From Solicoccozyma terricola (lineage: Eukaryota > Basidiomycota > Tremellomycetes > Filobasidiales > Piskurozymaceae), in the NCBI GenBank assembly GCA_001600875.1, contig BCLD01000012.1:174978-238977 (forward strand): a stretch of 64,000 bases of DNA. Direction: 5' to 3'. Shown piece after piece: positions 50,620-62,240 of the stretch. Position 1 is the first letter of the stretch; every line of letters starts with the position of its first letter. The translations under genes and the position numbers were made by a program. The notes under the pieces were generated by a model, which was not told where the DNA came from, made no database searches, and was given only the letters and a program-made list of their open reading frames with translations.

Positions 50620-52951
50620 CTAGAGGAACTCTAACCCAATTCCAACGCCTAGACCCCTTGCCCATCCTTCGCCCTTTCTGCCGATCATCGGTAGCGAGAA
50701 ATTCACCTCGATCCTTAGTGGATCGAGGCGGTAAAGTAGACCCAGGCCTACACTGAGATCCGGCGAGCGATAGAGGCTGCCAATGTTTTCTCCGAACGAG
50801 CGATCTGCAAGTGGTTCGCAGGAACCGTTAGCAGCCATCGATTGGGCCATCCTCCGAGTACAAGACGTACCTCCATGCCATCCTACCACCTTGCCGGTGT
50901 TAATGAAGCTATGGAGCTTGACCGGCCATTGCGGTCGATATGGCAGAGGAGCGAAGAACGACAGACCCAAGGCGAAAGCGAGATTGCCACCGAGTGAATC
51001 GGCTGCAATATAAGGGCATTCCGACTCAGTCCCTGACCCCAGACCATCTACTCCCGTCATGCACTCACAGCCATCCCTTCGACCCATACCTCCGATCTTC
51101 CAACCCCTAACGCTATTAGGACCTCCCAGGAACGTCCTATCCGGCAAATCCGTAGGTGTACCCTTTGAAGAGAGCGGAATGAGAATGGTCGTCAAGGACG
51201 AGAGCGAGAAATGCTGTGATCAAATATGATCAGTCCATCATCCCAAAACGAATATCGATCATGTCTTGCACACTGACACAAGAAGATCCTTGCCAAAGCT
51301 GTCTCGACAATTGGGATTGCGTAGTCGACTTGAAGAAATGAGCAGATGGAGAACCACCAGGTAAACCGGCGTATTCCTATATACATCGCATGATCAGTGC
51401 CATCTCGGGGTAGAAAGAGAAGTAAGTAAAAGACACCCACATGAATCAGTTTCAGCAAACTTCCGCTTGTTCCCATCCAAGGGTCATCTCGGGTATCTTT
51501 CGTCCATGTATGGATTAAAGAGGACTTGGTTGTAGGATGAGCTAGTTCTCGAATGCTGAAGGTAAATCCCAAAGTTCAACAGAAGTTTCGAATGCGGGGT
51601 GGATTGTAAATCAAAACTCACGAGATCGAAGCGTTTGGTGTCAAGCCTACGATATCCCGATTCACATATTCATAACACAAATCATGGACACCCCACGGTG
51701 CTCTCGCCTGTCAAACCCCACAAACATATCAGCTTGACCACCTTAAATCGTAGAAGAACAGACACCTACCGTAAATCTCGCACGAGCACCTTGAGCTCGT
51801 TCCCTATGACTCGCGAACGCCGAGTTATCTCTATCCAAGGCAAACGCTGATGCAGCGAATGTTAGAAGTGGTGATGCAAGCACTGGAGTTGAAAATATTG
51901 CCTGTCAATCGCCCCAAAGGACAAGTCAGCATTGAGGTTTGTGACGCGGCTCGAGAGATTATTATAGCAAACACACCTGATACGCGGACTTTGTCTTTGT
52001 CCCATAGGAAGCATTAACCTCCAGACTCTCCGCACCACCGAATACGTTCCTCAGTTTGGCCGTTGCGTTCTAATAACCCCGTAATCAATAAATCACAACC
52101 CAGACAATCTAAAAGCGACGAACGACACTCACCGCTCCACCTTCTCCACCGCCGACCTCCGTTCCACCTTTGAAGAACAGCCTTCCTCTTTCTCTCACTC
52201 CCAACACCAAATCAACGTCTCCCAACGCACCTCCACGAGCTGGTTCGAGGGATATATCGATATCTTGAGCGAAGATATCGAAGGACCTGAGGTGGGACGC
52301 GAGGGTTTTACTGGTGAGTAGGATTTCGTGAAGTGTTTGAGGAGGTCTCTGTTCAGCTGTCGATGAGAATGATGAGGTGGAGGTGGCATGGAAGGTTGGT
52401 GCGGGGTTCAGGAAAGAAGGGAGTATTGTTGAAGAGGGTGACAGGAATGGGGAGATCAAAGAGTCTAAGAAACCGGGTCTCGTGTTCCTCGGTGGATTAG
52501 GTATTCTAATCGAAGAGAGATGTAGTGGATGATCCATCGAGTCCATCACTACCTCTCCGATCCTTCTCTGAGCGGCTTCGTATTCGCCTCGTAATTTACG
52601 TTGGAATTCTTCTTCTTGCCATTGTTGGGTGTCCTCCGTGCCTGTCGCACCCGTAAGATCTCTCATCAGCTCCCACCCGTACTGACGTGCGGAAAGTTGA
52701 TTAAACCTACCTGGTTGATACAGTGGCTCTCGAGCATCTCTAAAGATGGAGCTGGCTAATGGTACATGTAGTTCCGGTTGAGGCCGTGGCTGCACCGAAG
52801 CGAGACGAATAGGACACGACAGAATTTTTACCTTTCAGCAAAATGTCATGATAGCTGCGCTGTGTTTTCACGACCAACTGACCTGGAAGCCAATTTCGAT
52901 ATCGACTTCATCTATCCCTGCTGCTGGGGAAGAGGGGATATTGGGGTCCAT
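50620..52951 (-). CDS. SAM50: SAM50/Tob55, mitochondrial outer-membrane beta-barrel insertase
   Basis: Core of the sorting and assembly machinery that inserts beta-barrel proteins, an Omp85/BamA relative. Start MDPNIPSSPAAGIDEVDIEI at 52951. A POTRA-like region reads LHEILLTSKTLASHLRSFDI, FAQDIDISLEP and VDLVLGVRERGRLFFKGGTE. The 16-strand barrel follows: LRNVFGGAESLEVNASYGTK, HDLCYEYVNRDI, SSLIHTWTKDTRDDPWMGTS, then DRTFLGGPNSVRGWKIGGMG (the conserved VRG loop 6), LGGNLAFALGLSFFAPLP, and a last strand GWARGLGVGIGLEFL. An acidic Gly/Glu insert and a disordered Ser/Pro insert occur before the POTRA core. At least eight introns. Confidence 0.93.
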
Positions 52952-53257
52952 GGTGGGTAGATGAGGATGAGAGGGAGGGAGGGATGGATGGATGGATTGA
53001 TATGGCAGGTCAAATGGTGGTTAACTGACGAATCTACTTTGATCACGTGCATCGATGTCATCTCCATCGACCATACAAGTGTCATTACATACTACATCTA
53101 CAAAAGTACCTACCTGACTTCGCACCATCGTGTCGTTACAGCGCTATCAAAGGTGTCGGGACACAAACCGCTTCCGGATCCCTCGTTTGCCAATTTCATC
53201 TTGCGATCTCGTTATTTTCACACATTCCCACAGCGATATTCGTCAACTCCTCTGAAA
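52952..53257. other. Short intergenic, no gene seen
   Basis: 306 bases between the SAM50 start and the stop of the FHA gene on the same strand. It should carry the SAM50 promoter. No frame with a recognisable feature is present. Confidence 0.55.
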
Positions 53258-56200
53258 TCATTCCTTTGCACGATGCATGATTGCCCAGGCTGCAACGCCG
53301 AGCACGGCGATCGAAACAGCAAGAGGTATAGGCTGCATCGTATCGGATTGACACGGTATCAGCTTGCTTGAAACCACGGAAGGGAACACCAGCATGAGAC
53401 TCACGTGTTGGCCTACAACACCCAACTTGATCGGTCCCCCGATCGTCCCGCCGCCCTCCTGCTTCTCTTTGACCTTCCCATCCTCCACCTGGCCGCCCAC
53501 CGCCCCACTTCGTTTATCCTCGTGCGCGGTCTCATCGCTCTCCGTCGAGTTCGAATGTGTCTCGCTCGCTTCAAGCGTCTCCTTCTCCTTCGGTTGCTCG
53601 TTGGAAAGCCCCGATAGCCCTTTCACTGTGACACTCGAATTCGTCTTGCCGAGCTTGTTGGTACCGAGTCGACGTCGTATTTCCGATTCCGCAGTGGGTG
53701 TGGCGGAATTGAACACCCTCTTTCGTGTGATTGTTCCTGCTCGTTTTGCTCTCGCCGATCGCATCCGCAAGGCATCCAAGGCGCCATCAGCTGTTGTTCC
53801 CGTTGTCAAGCCTGGATTCATCGGTGTCGTCCTCCCATTGACACTCGAGCCTAAGGGGTCCTCTCCTGCTGCTGCTCGGAGTGCTCGAATGGCTGGATCG
53901 AGGCGAGATGATGATTCTCGACGAGATCGGCGCACAGGTCGGGATGTTGACCGTGGAGATGCTGATTGAGTTCGTGAGAGAGGCGATCCAGTTGGGGAAG
54001 GGTAATCTCCTCCAGGACCCGGATCACTTGCAGTTGACATATCTCCCATCCAAGTTTCTTCATCACTCTCCTCCTCGCCTTCACCGCTCAATTGTTCATT
54101 CATCAACCTCTCTTCTTCTTCCTCCTGGGCGCGACGACTCGCTTCTTCCCACTCCCTGACGACGCCCTTCAATCGCTCCCTTTCCAAATCCCAACTCTCC
54201 CTCTCCTTCTTCCAACTCTCTTCAAACTTTGTTCTCCAGGCCTCCCAACGATCTTCAGCTGCTCGGCCCGCCTTACCAGAAGCGTCCACCACTCGAATCG
54301 CCACATCCTTCTCGAGTGCTTGAACTCTTGTTTCCAGGATCTTGACGGTAGATGTCGATTCAGCATGTTGAGATTTCAAAAACCTGGAAAGCTGAAGAGC
54401 TTCCTCGAGTTCGGCACCAAGCGCTTCGATACGAGCTGATAATGCGGTATTTTGCGCGATTATCTCCTCTTCTCGCGCATTGATAGGACCTCCATTGGAT
54501 AGTGAAGGTTGAGGAGACCCACCATCCGCGATGTCTTCTTCGTCGACGCCGGCGTGATCGACAGACAACTGTAACGACGCCGCGGCGTCTGATTTCACAC
54601 CCTTCTTCCTCCGATGACGCGGCGGGACCTGCTCATCACCAGGTCGAGCAGTCATCACGCTCTCCGTATCATCGTCTTCCTCGCCACTTCTGTCATCATC
54701 GCTCAACAACATCTCGATATCCCTTTTACTTTGCTCCATCGATTCTCTCATCTTCATAACTTCATCTTTAATCGCTTCATGCTCTGCTAACAACGCTTCG
54801 AGAGACCGTATTCGATCTTTGTGTGAGACGAGGATCGATTGAGTCGTGTTTAGTTGCGCTTGAAGAGCAGCAATTGTAGCAGAGGTATCACCCATCGCTG
54901 CGTCTGGGACACCCGAGGGGCCACGGAATTGAGGCGGGATGTATTGAGGTGCAACACCGTTCTGATTTGGTGGCTGGGGATTGGGGAAGGTGTATGAAGA
55001 TAACACGTCAATGCCAAAGGGAATATTCAACCCTTTTCCCGGCAGACTCACCATCCCACCACTCAACGTATCTTGTATATCCGTCATCGCACTAGTCAAA
55101 CTCTGCAATTCCTGGCCCGTTTCTCTACTCTTTTGTAACTCTGTCTGCAACTTGTGCAAAACATGATCGAAATTCAAACCTTGAATTTTCCCACCGGCAC
55201 TCATGATGTTATATGACATTCCGATTCCTTGTTGTGCAGATGCAGATGATCCCATTCCTGGTTGTCGTCTGATTGGACCTTGTGATTGACGAGGGTCATG
55301 TGGGAAGTATTGTGTCAGTTCTCTGGTTGGGTTGGAACGGAATATTGTTAGCAAGTCGTTCAGAAGGTAGGAGTTCAAAGAGGATATTTAACGAACCTAG
55401 CGGACATCCCTGCATCATCAACGTTGAACACGCAATACGCTTTGGCAGCCACTTTTCGATGTACGACTGTTTTATTATCTTCCGAAACGATATCAATACC
55501 GAATTCCTGGAGGGGGTGAGAAGATCCAATTCCCGTCAATTACCCCGTAAGACTTCTCCGCCATCCTTCCAACTCGGATAGGGCGTTAAGGACTCACAAC
55601 TTGATCTTCACTCTTCAATTCGAATGGTTCACTTTCAACTCCCTCCGCTGATAGTCGATCTCCATTGATGAATGTCCCATTACTTGATTTGACGTCTTTG
55701 ATGTAGATCTATATTTAACAAGAGAGACATCCATACCCATGTAAGATAGGACATCAGACATCTTCCAATATCTCCACCATATCACGCTTTTTCGAATCCG
55801 AAAAAAAAAGCAAAAAGGAAAAAGAAGAAAAAACAGGTCGAAGTAGCACCACTCACCTTCCCATCTTGCTCCCATACATCAGCGTGCATCCTACTCAAAA
55901 CTTTCGAATCGAAATATCCATTCCGTTCTCCAGGAGCTGTCTTTGCATTCGTTTGTCTTCCGATCTTGATCTGATTGAATGTCCCCCAGCCCATCAGTTC
56001 CATGATAATGCCATCAACCCCGGAAGAGAGAGGAAACAAAAAAGAAAACAAAAAACCCGGCCCCCAACTCACTTTCTGACCAGGTGGTAGATGTATCATC
56101 TTCATCACAAACGTTTCATTCAAAGGCCAAAGATGTAAACTAGGGAATGGAGCACCCCATGATAAACCCCCACCTCCACTCGTTGTATTCCCATCCCTCA

Positions 56201-56753
56201 TCACTTCTCCTTGTCCCTGTCCTTGTCCCTGTCCTTGTCCTTGTCCCTGGCCATTCGTCAATGTCGAACGACGATCATCATCATTTGAAGTCTGAGAGTA
56301 ATTAGAGTATTCATTCGATGTGGATATGGGTTTTCGTTGAGAGATGTGGGATGTGGTTTGTGGGGATGTGGATGTGGTTGAGGAAGAGGAGGTTGTTGTG
56401 GGTCCTGGCATGTTGGAGTTGGTTATATCACGATGATATTCCCAATCAGAGGATTGGGCGTTGTCGTTGACGTTCACGTTGTCCTTCCCGTTCCCGTTTC
56501 CGTTTCCCTGCCCGTGCCCGTTTGTATGTGAATTGAAGTTGAAAGATGTCGAAGAAGTCCCACCGGAACCACTTCTAAGGGTCTGCGTTGAATACGAACG
56601 TTCCGGTTGTCTATCTCGCGAGTTTGATTGAAAGGGTAAGTTTGGCCAGGAGCGTGTGGATGTGGATGTGGATGTAGAAGTGGGCGATGCAGACTGGTGT
56701 TGACGATGTGGAGTGTGTGGTTGAGGATTAGTAGTAGGAGGGTGAATTGCCAT
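53258..56753 (-). CDS. FHA-domain, coiled-coil, tail-anchored protein (SLMAP/Far9-Far10 type, STRIPAK)
   Basis: Start MAIHPPTTNPQPHTPHRQHQ. A long Ser/Thr/Gln/Gly-rich N-terminus holds a Gln-Gly repeat. The FHA domain follows: FPSLHLWPLNETFVMKMIHL, IKIGRQTN, LSRMHADVWEQDG, VKSSNGTFINGDRL; the Gly-Arg, Ser, His and Asn-Gly residues needed to bind phosphothreonine are all present. Next are LNFDHVLHKLQTELQKSRET, several coiled coils (IEALGAELEEALQLSRFLKS; WRTKFEESWKKERESWDLER) and acidic/basic linkers. The last exon is a membrane anchor, PIPLAVSIAVLGVAAWAIMH, ending RAKE. The FHA, coiled-coil and tail-anchor order is that of human SLMAP and fungal Far9/Far10 in the STRIPAK phosphatase complex at ER or nuclear envelope. 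Confidence 0.87.
56209..56249. repeat. In-frame (CTTGTCCCTGTC)n repeat encoding Gln-Gly
   Basis: A tandem repeat inside the FHA gene's N-terminal disordered region gives seven Gln-Gly pairs on the minus strand. Both third-position variants (TTG/CTG contexts) occur, so the array is not a pure recent expansion. Confidence 0.85.
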
Positions 56754-57221
56754 TACTTATGGATGGGGAGATGGGATGGGAGGGGGATGGGTGTAGGGTG
56801 TAGGGGGGGATATGGGATGGATGGGAATGTTGCGAAGTGCTGTGACGATGTAGATGATGGTGTGGGTTGGTCGAAGTGGCTGTCACGTGAAATTATCAAC
56901 ACACCACTCTCAACGACTCGTCGACTCACCCCACCAACCTACAGTCATCACACTCCATCCCACCTCATCACAGTCACAGCTTGGTTCACTGGCCAACGCA
57001 TCATCGCATGCATCCATCCTCCCAGTATTGTACAAGAGATACCATGTCGTATGAAAGCATGACCCACTCTTGGTGGCCACACATGAAACTCACCGGCCCC
57101 GGTCAGTCACGAGCCTAGAATCACGGGAGAGAGAGGTACAAGTCGTCGGAACAACCCAAATCGTCAGCATCCAACATCCTTTCACATCACACCTCCATCC
57201 CTTCAATATCAGTATCCAACA
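56754..57221. other. Divergent intergenic region, FHA gene / membrane protein
   Basis: 468 bases between two divergent start codons. The part nearest the FHA gene is G-rich GGGATGG-type sequence, the part nearest the + gene is CA-rich. No coding frame with family features is present. Confidence 0.55.
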
Positions 57222-58465
57222 ATGCCGACTCATCCGATCGGAGTCTTCATAGCAGGTTCCATGATCATAGCAGGCACAGGACTCGCTTTCAAAAAGGTAT
57301 GTTTACTCACTCTCTCTAAACCAAGTCTCGGAGTAATAATGAATCAACTGAATTCAATCCTCCCCACCATCCCCAATCCTCCGCGTCATTTCAGTTCGTA
57401 TATGATCCACATCTTGCACCATTCTTAGAGGATCTCGCAGTCAGGTATCTGAACTCTAGAGGTCGGGACTATCATTTGGTAGCCGTACCCATTGCGACGC
57501 ATGACGATGTCGATGATGACGACGACGGTGCTGGTGATATAACACCACGACGTCGACGTCAACCTGATACGTGGGATGGATACATATACGATGATACCCC
57601 TCGATACACTGGTGATCGTCGTATAATCTCGACTCAACCTACTGCGAGACTGCGAATGTCGTCTCCGGCGTTGGTGGAAGAGGAGGTAACTGGACTTGGA
57701 TCATCGGTTTCGTTATCGACGGGGAAAGCACGGAGGCGTCATCATGAGGGTTTTCATGAGGGTCATCATGAGACTCATCAAGTCGGCAGCACAAAAGCAC
57801 TACAATCGTTGATCGATGATATTCCTGCAATCGCGAAACTTCGTAGTCATCCATTGTACATCCCATCCGACATTCAACACACGGACAACTCGTCACCCCA
57901 TAATGCAATCAATTCGCAACTCGGAAGCACCATCATCAAATCAGACCTGAATCAAGCGCCAGACAGTATAACAAACTCTCAGATCCTTATCGATAAAGCA
58001 TCTACCAACTCGATATCCTCATCGGTTATCATTCCTCCTCGTCTCGATTTCTCCATCATTGAACAACAACCACGTACCACCAACGATATTGACAGTTCGA
58101 CGATACCATCTACCACTTCATCATCGTCTACTCCAAATTATCGACCACAAAGTCGCACTTCAAACCCATGGACCAACGTTTCCTCCATTCCACGAGGTGC
58201 TGCTGCAGATGATGATCTCGAAAACGACTTGGATGTTCCTACACCATCAACAATGTCTCCATTCACAATGGCATCTTCATTATCTGGTTCTCCAACTGGC
58301 TCATACGCTCATATGAGTCCCCCATTCTACGTTCCTGATCTACCTTCGAATGATCCAGGGCATATTCAACCGATGGCCTTGCCTGGGCCGGTGTTGAGGC
58401 AGGTTTCGTGGTCGATGACGGAAGATAGTTGGACGGATGGTGATGTGGCGAGTGAATTTAGGTAG
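57222..58465 (+). CDS. Protein with N-terminal membrane helix and long disordered tail, unknown function
   Basis: Exon 1 (start 57222) encodes MPTHPIGVFIAGSMIIAGTG, a membrane span, and LAFKK; a GTATGT intron joins to FVYDPHLAPFLEDLAVRYLN. The rest is one long exon with acid-rich VDDDDDGAGD, a His/Glu-rich repeat (HHEGFHEGHHETHQ) and long Ser/Thr/Asn-rich text ending SWTDGDVASEFR. The short N-terminal anchor followed by a cytosolic or lumenal disordered domain is all that can be said. No family was recognised. The His-rich repeat could bind metal, which is inference only. Confidence 0.6.
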
Positions 58466-58697
58466 CCAGTCGTTTTTTTTTCTTAACCCAATACGGGTTT
58501 GGCGTCTTCATCTGCTCTAACTTGTTCGCATGTAATACTCGTCTGAACGCTCTTGTACTCTTGTATACGTCGTAGATACCTTTTGACCATCACGTTGTAT
58601 ATTCCCTTGATATTTCATGCGGGTCATGTCGTCGTTATCAATCGTTAAAAAAAAATGGTTACCCCTCAATTACCCCTCCTTCTCCCCCCTGCCCACC

Positions 58698-61600
58698 TCA
58701 ACACCTTTCAAAAATCTTGTACATATCCGGAAGATTCGCCAATTGTCGGATCTTATCGTCCGTGTACATCTCTTTCGATGGACATCCGTATTTCATCAGC
58801 GCAGGGAAGAGGATATGTTGGATCTGATACTTCTCGTGTTGCTGTTCTTCCTCGGTAATCGGGAATTCCTCGTGACCTCCTATCACGCTGGGTGTCGAAG
58901 TGTTGCAGAGAAGATTACGAGGAGAGTAGTAGTACGCTAGCTCTAGAAGAAAGTCTCGAAAACATTCCTGTTCTTCTTCCCAGTTGACCTGGTTGGGGAA
59001 GCTCGGCATCAGAAAAGACAATTAGACTCGGCCAGCGGAGAACCGCAACTCCCTCACCCTGATACCCAGACACATCATGAAGAACGGAAGTCGGTCGATG
59101 TTGGGCGTGTAGCCGGGTAGCAGCATGGGAAGACTGCACAATTTGCCATCATCGTCGATCGTGAGCGAAAAGTATTCTGATAGCATCTCGCGTCGGTCAT
59201 ACAGTCGAGTATGTACGAGCTGCAAATTCAAAGTTGCTATCAAATAAGTGTGGAGTGGGGTACATAGAGGAAAGAAAGGAACGCACCTCGATAATGTTCT
59301 GCGGATCATGACCTGCCTGCCCAATTGCTGGATCGTTTTCAACCGCAATGCTGATCATCTCTCGCAAGGAAGGCGGTGGATCCAGCTCGATTTTACCAAT
59401 GTCGCCAAACTGACGCAATCCGAGTTGGTAGAAGAGGTTGTCGCTGCGAGGCACAAAGGCTGTCAACTACAAGCGTCAGCGGGGAAGAAAGCGCAGCACG
59501 CACGCGAACGAGTCGTATTGGATGAGGTACAGCTTGGTGCTGTGTTGAATTAGCGCCATGCGGTCTTGCATGTCCAGGAAGCCCACAAATTTGTGCTTTT
59601 GAAGAATGTCGATGAGATCTGATCGCATCGAATGCTCGTCAGTCTTCTATCGAATTTGAATATTCTCTGTTTCGGATGACATCCGCAGAGAGTGGATCGT
59701 AAAACGGCAAACCTCACCGGCAGAACCCTTCTTCGCTATTTCCAACCTCAACTGCTTCACGCTTTTCAACGACACCTGACTCTCTTCGATGACGTTGTGC
59801 ACGTTGACCCTATTCTCCATTTGCGAATCCTCTTTCGCATCACCCACAACCTCCCCATCCGAGTTCAGGTTGATCGCCTCACCGTCACCACCTTCGTCCT
59901 GCGAGATTCGCCTTCGCTTATTTGGAGGCGCCTGAATGGCCGAAGGATTAGGTCGAGCGAACATCTGCATCGATTCGAGCGTTCGGTCTTGATGATCCAT
60001 GCGGACTTTGTGCTGTGGTGCGGGTTTGTAGGAAGCTAGGGCCGGGCGAGGCAAATGAGTTGGCGGACAAGGAAACCCTCTGCTTGTGTTTCAAACAAAC
60101 TCACAGGATGTCATCTGAGACGCTCTCTCCTCATTACCTGCTGTTGGACCTCTCGCGCCCGGCAGCAATGTCTGCAAAGCCGCCGCATGAGCCACACGAG
60201 ACATGACCTAAACCTGCCTGTACAGACTCACCTGCACGCTATACGTCCTTGTTGAATTCGCCGAGCTCAACGTTCTCGAAACCTCATTCACAACGGCTTC
60301 TGTGACCTCGTCTTCGTCGAGGAAGTGGACCTTGGGTTGAGATTATGTCTCAGTTAGAGGTCCTACTCATTGTTATGTCTGGACCTCCTCACCTCTTGCT
60401 TCGTTGGGTGAACATTGACGTCCATTCTAGCGGGATCGATCTCCAGACTATCAAATCGAGCCAAAAAAAAACGCATTAGTACGTATGACTCCACTTCGGT
60501 CGTATGAGGGTTTACCTCAAATACACCCATGGCGAGGAACCCTTTGGCAATAATGTCAAATAAACACCTTCAATTGCTTTCCTGATCTTGTTCGAGTCCA
60601 CGAGACGATCTGAAAGAAGAAAAAAGAAAAAAAAACGTGCCTTGACTTCAGCCAACCTTCTCGCACTCGCAAAGACGACGAGTCATCTCACGATTTATGA
60701 ATAGCAGGAACACCATCTTTTTCGAGCTCCAATTAGGGTTAGATACCCATCCTTGAACTTTTTCAACTCCCAGTCTAGGTATAGAGGCCTGTCGAACCTC
60801 CAACAACTCTTTCGCTAACGATGAACCATAGAGAATTGAGATATTTTGTCGAGTGGTCGATGATGACGGGGTGGTGATTTCAGGAACAGTCGCTCCCGAC
60901 TATCGATTCTCATTAGAGTCAACATGCGCCTGGAGATTGAAAAGAGAACGTGTCGAGAAACTTACTTTTTTACACACCCATCCGACGTGTGGGTTGTGAA
61001 CCGCATACCTCATGATCACGTCCAATACTCGATTATGCTCGTCTGTAGCTGATTTGAATGATTTCCTTCTAAGCGAATTGTTGTAGAATAAATCTTCAGC
61101 CTGTCCCGGTCATCGAGGGACAACGAGTCAGCTTGGGAGATCTGGGATGATAGGACAGTATGTGGAGTGAGGACATACGGTTATCATAGTTCCGTCATTA
61201 GCAGCAGCTGGTTTCGGATCTACGTCTCCTCCTTGTTCTCTGGTTTTGTTGGTTGGCGATACGAGTTCTCCGTGCTGATAGAATGCTCTGAGCGAGGGAT
61301 TGGAGGAAAAGGTGATTGTCAGCTTGATGAACATTGGCGTCTTACTGAAAATTTCTGCATCCATTCTGCGCGCTGGTTTGAAGTTCTTGGATGCCAAGGG
61401 ACCCGAATCACACATTCGAACGATCGTTTCCCCCATTGACCTTCGTCTCGCATTGTCCCCTTCACCAAACACACCGGGATTTTCACTCCCGTCTTCCAAA
61501 CTCACTTGAAACCACCCTCCCCTCGTCTCTTGGTAACGACTCCCACCTTTCCACAAACAAACGAAACACTCGCTAATGCTTCACCTCTAAACCCATATGT

Positions 61601-62052
61601 AGTCAACGATTCCAAATCTGAGAAACGAGAGAGTTTGGAAGTCGCGTGTCGAGTACATAGGAGTGGTAGAGATTCGTACTGGTGGGGAATGGGGAAGGGT
61701 TTGGTTAGTGTGTTCTGAAGTGCAATGTTGGGAAATGGGGATGACGCGTTTACATCGATTCCAGAACCATTATCAACGACTTGGAACATCTTGATTCCTC
61801 CTTCTTTAAGCGTCACTTTAATACTTGTACTCCCAGCATCGAGCGAGTTTTCGATTAGTTCTTTGATGGCGTTTGATGGTCGATGGATGATCTGGTAGAT
61901 GGGGGATGAGAGGGAGGTGAGCGGAGAGGGTGTAGATCAGATTATGGAATACGACGGACCTCGGCTGCAGCGATGCGATTGACGACCTCCTGAGAAAGTG
62001 GGAGGATGGGTTTGGGTGGTTGTGGGATCTGAGGAGTATCGGGCTGGTCCAT
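58698..62052 (-). CDS. MLH1: MLH1, DNA mismatch repair MutL homologue
   Basis: MLH1 pairs with Pms1 or Mlh3 to couple mismatch recognition to strand removal. Start [24 protein letters not shown] ATPase motifs: NRIAAAE joined to [48 protein letters not shown] and [12 protein letters not shown]. Next come [12 protein letters not shown] and [17 protein letters not shown], the MutL transducer. A nuclear-signal-like NKRRRI lies in the linker. The C-terminal part has [37 protein letters not shown], and the strictly conserved final KIFERC. The first motif is RIAAAE where the family has RIAAGE. Twelve or so introns. It is head-to-head with RRP42, 188 bases between starts. PMS2 is excluded by the FERC end. 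Confidence 0.95.
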
Positions 62053-62240
62053 GACGGGAGGAGTGATGGTTGATCGGCGGTGGATATGGGAGATGAGACG
62101 GCGACTGACTCCCCTGAGGGACTTGTTTACGATTCAGAGTGGCGACTATTCCGTGCACGTGCTCGCTCTCACTTTATGTCCCGTCAGAAGGATTCTGGGC
62201 AACATCCACCGGGCGGTCCATCCATCCAACAATCACCAGC

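Noticed and set aside
53364..53969. 201-codon + strand open frame opposite the FHA gene
   Set aside because: It mirrors the Ser/Glu-rich coiled-coil region of the minus-strand gene, whose protein features are clear.
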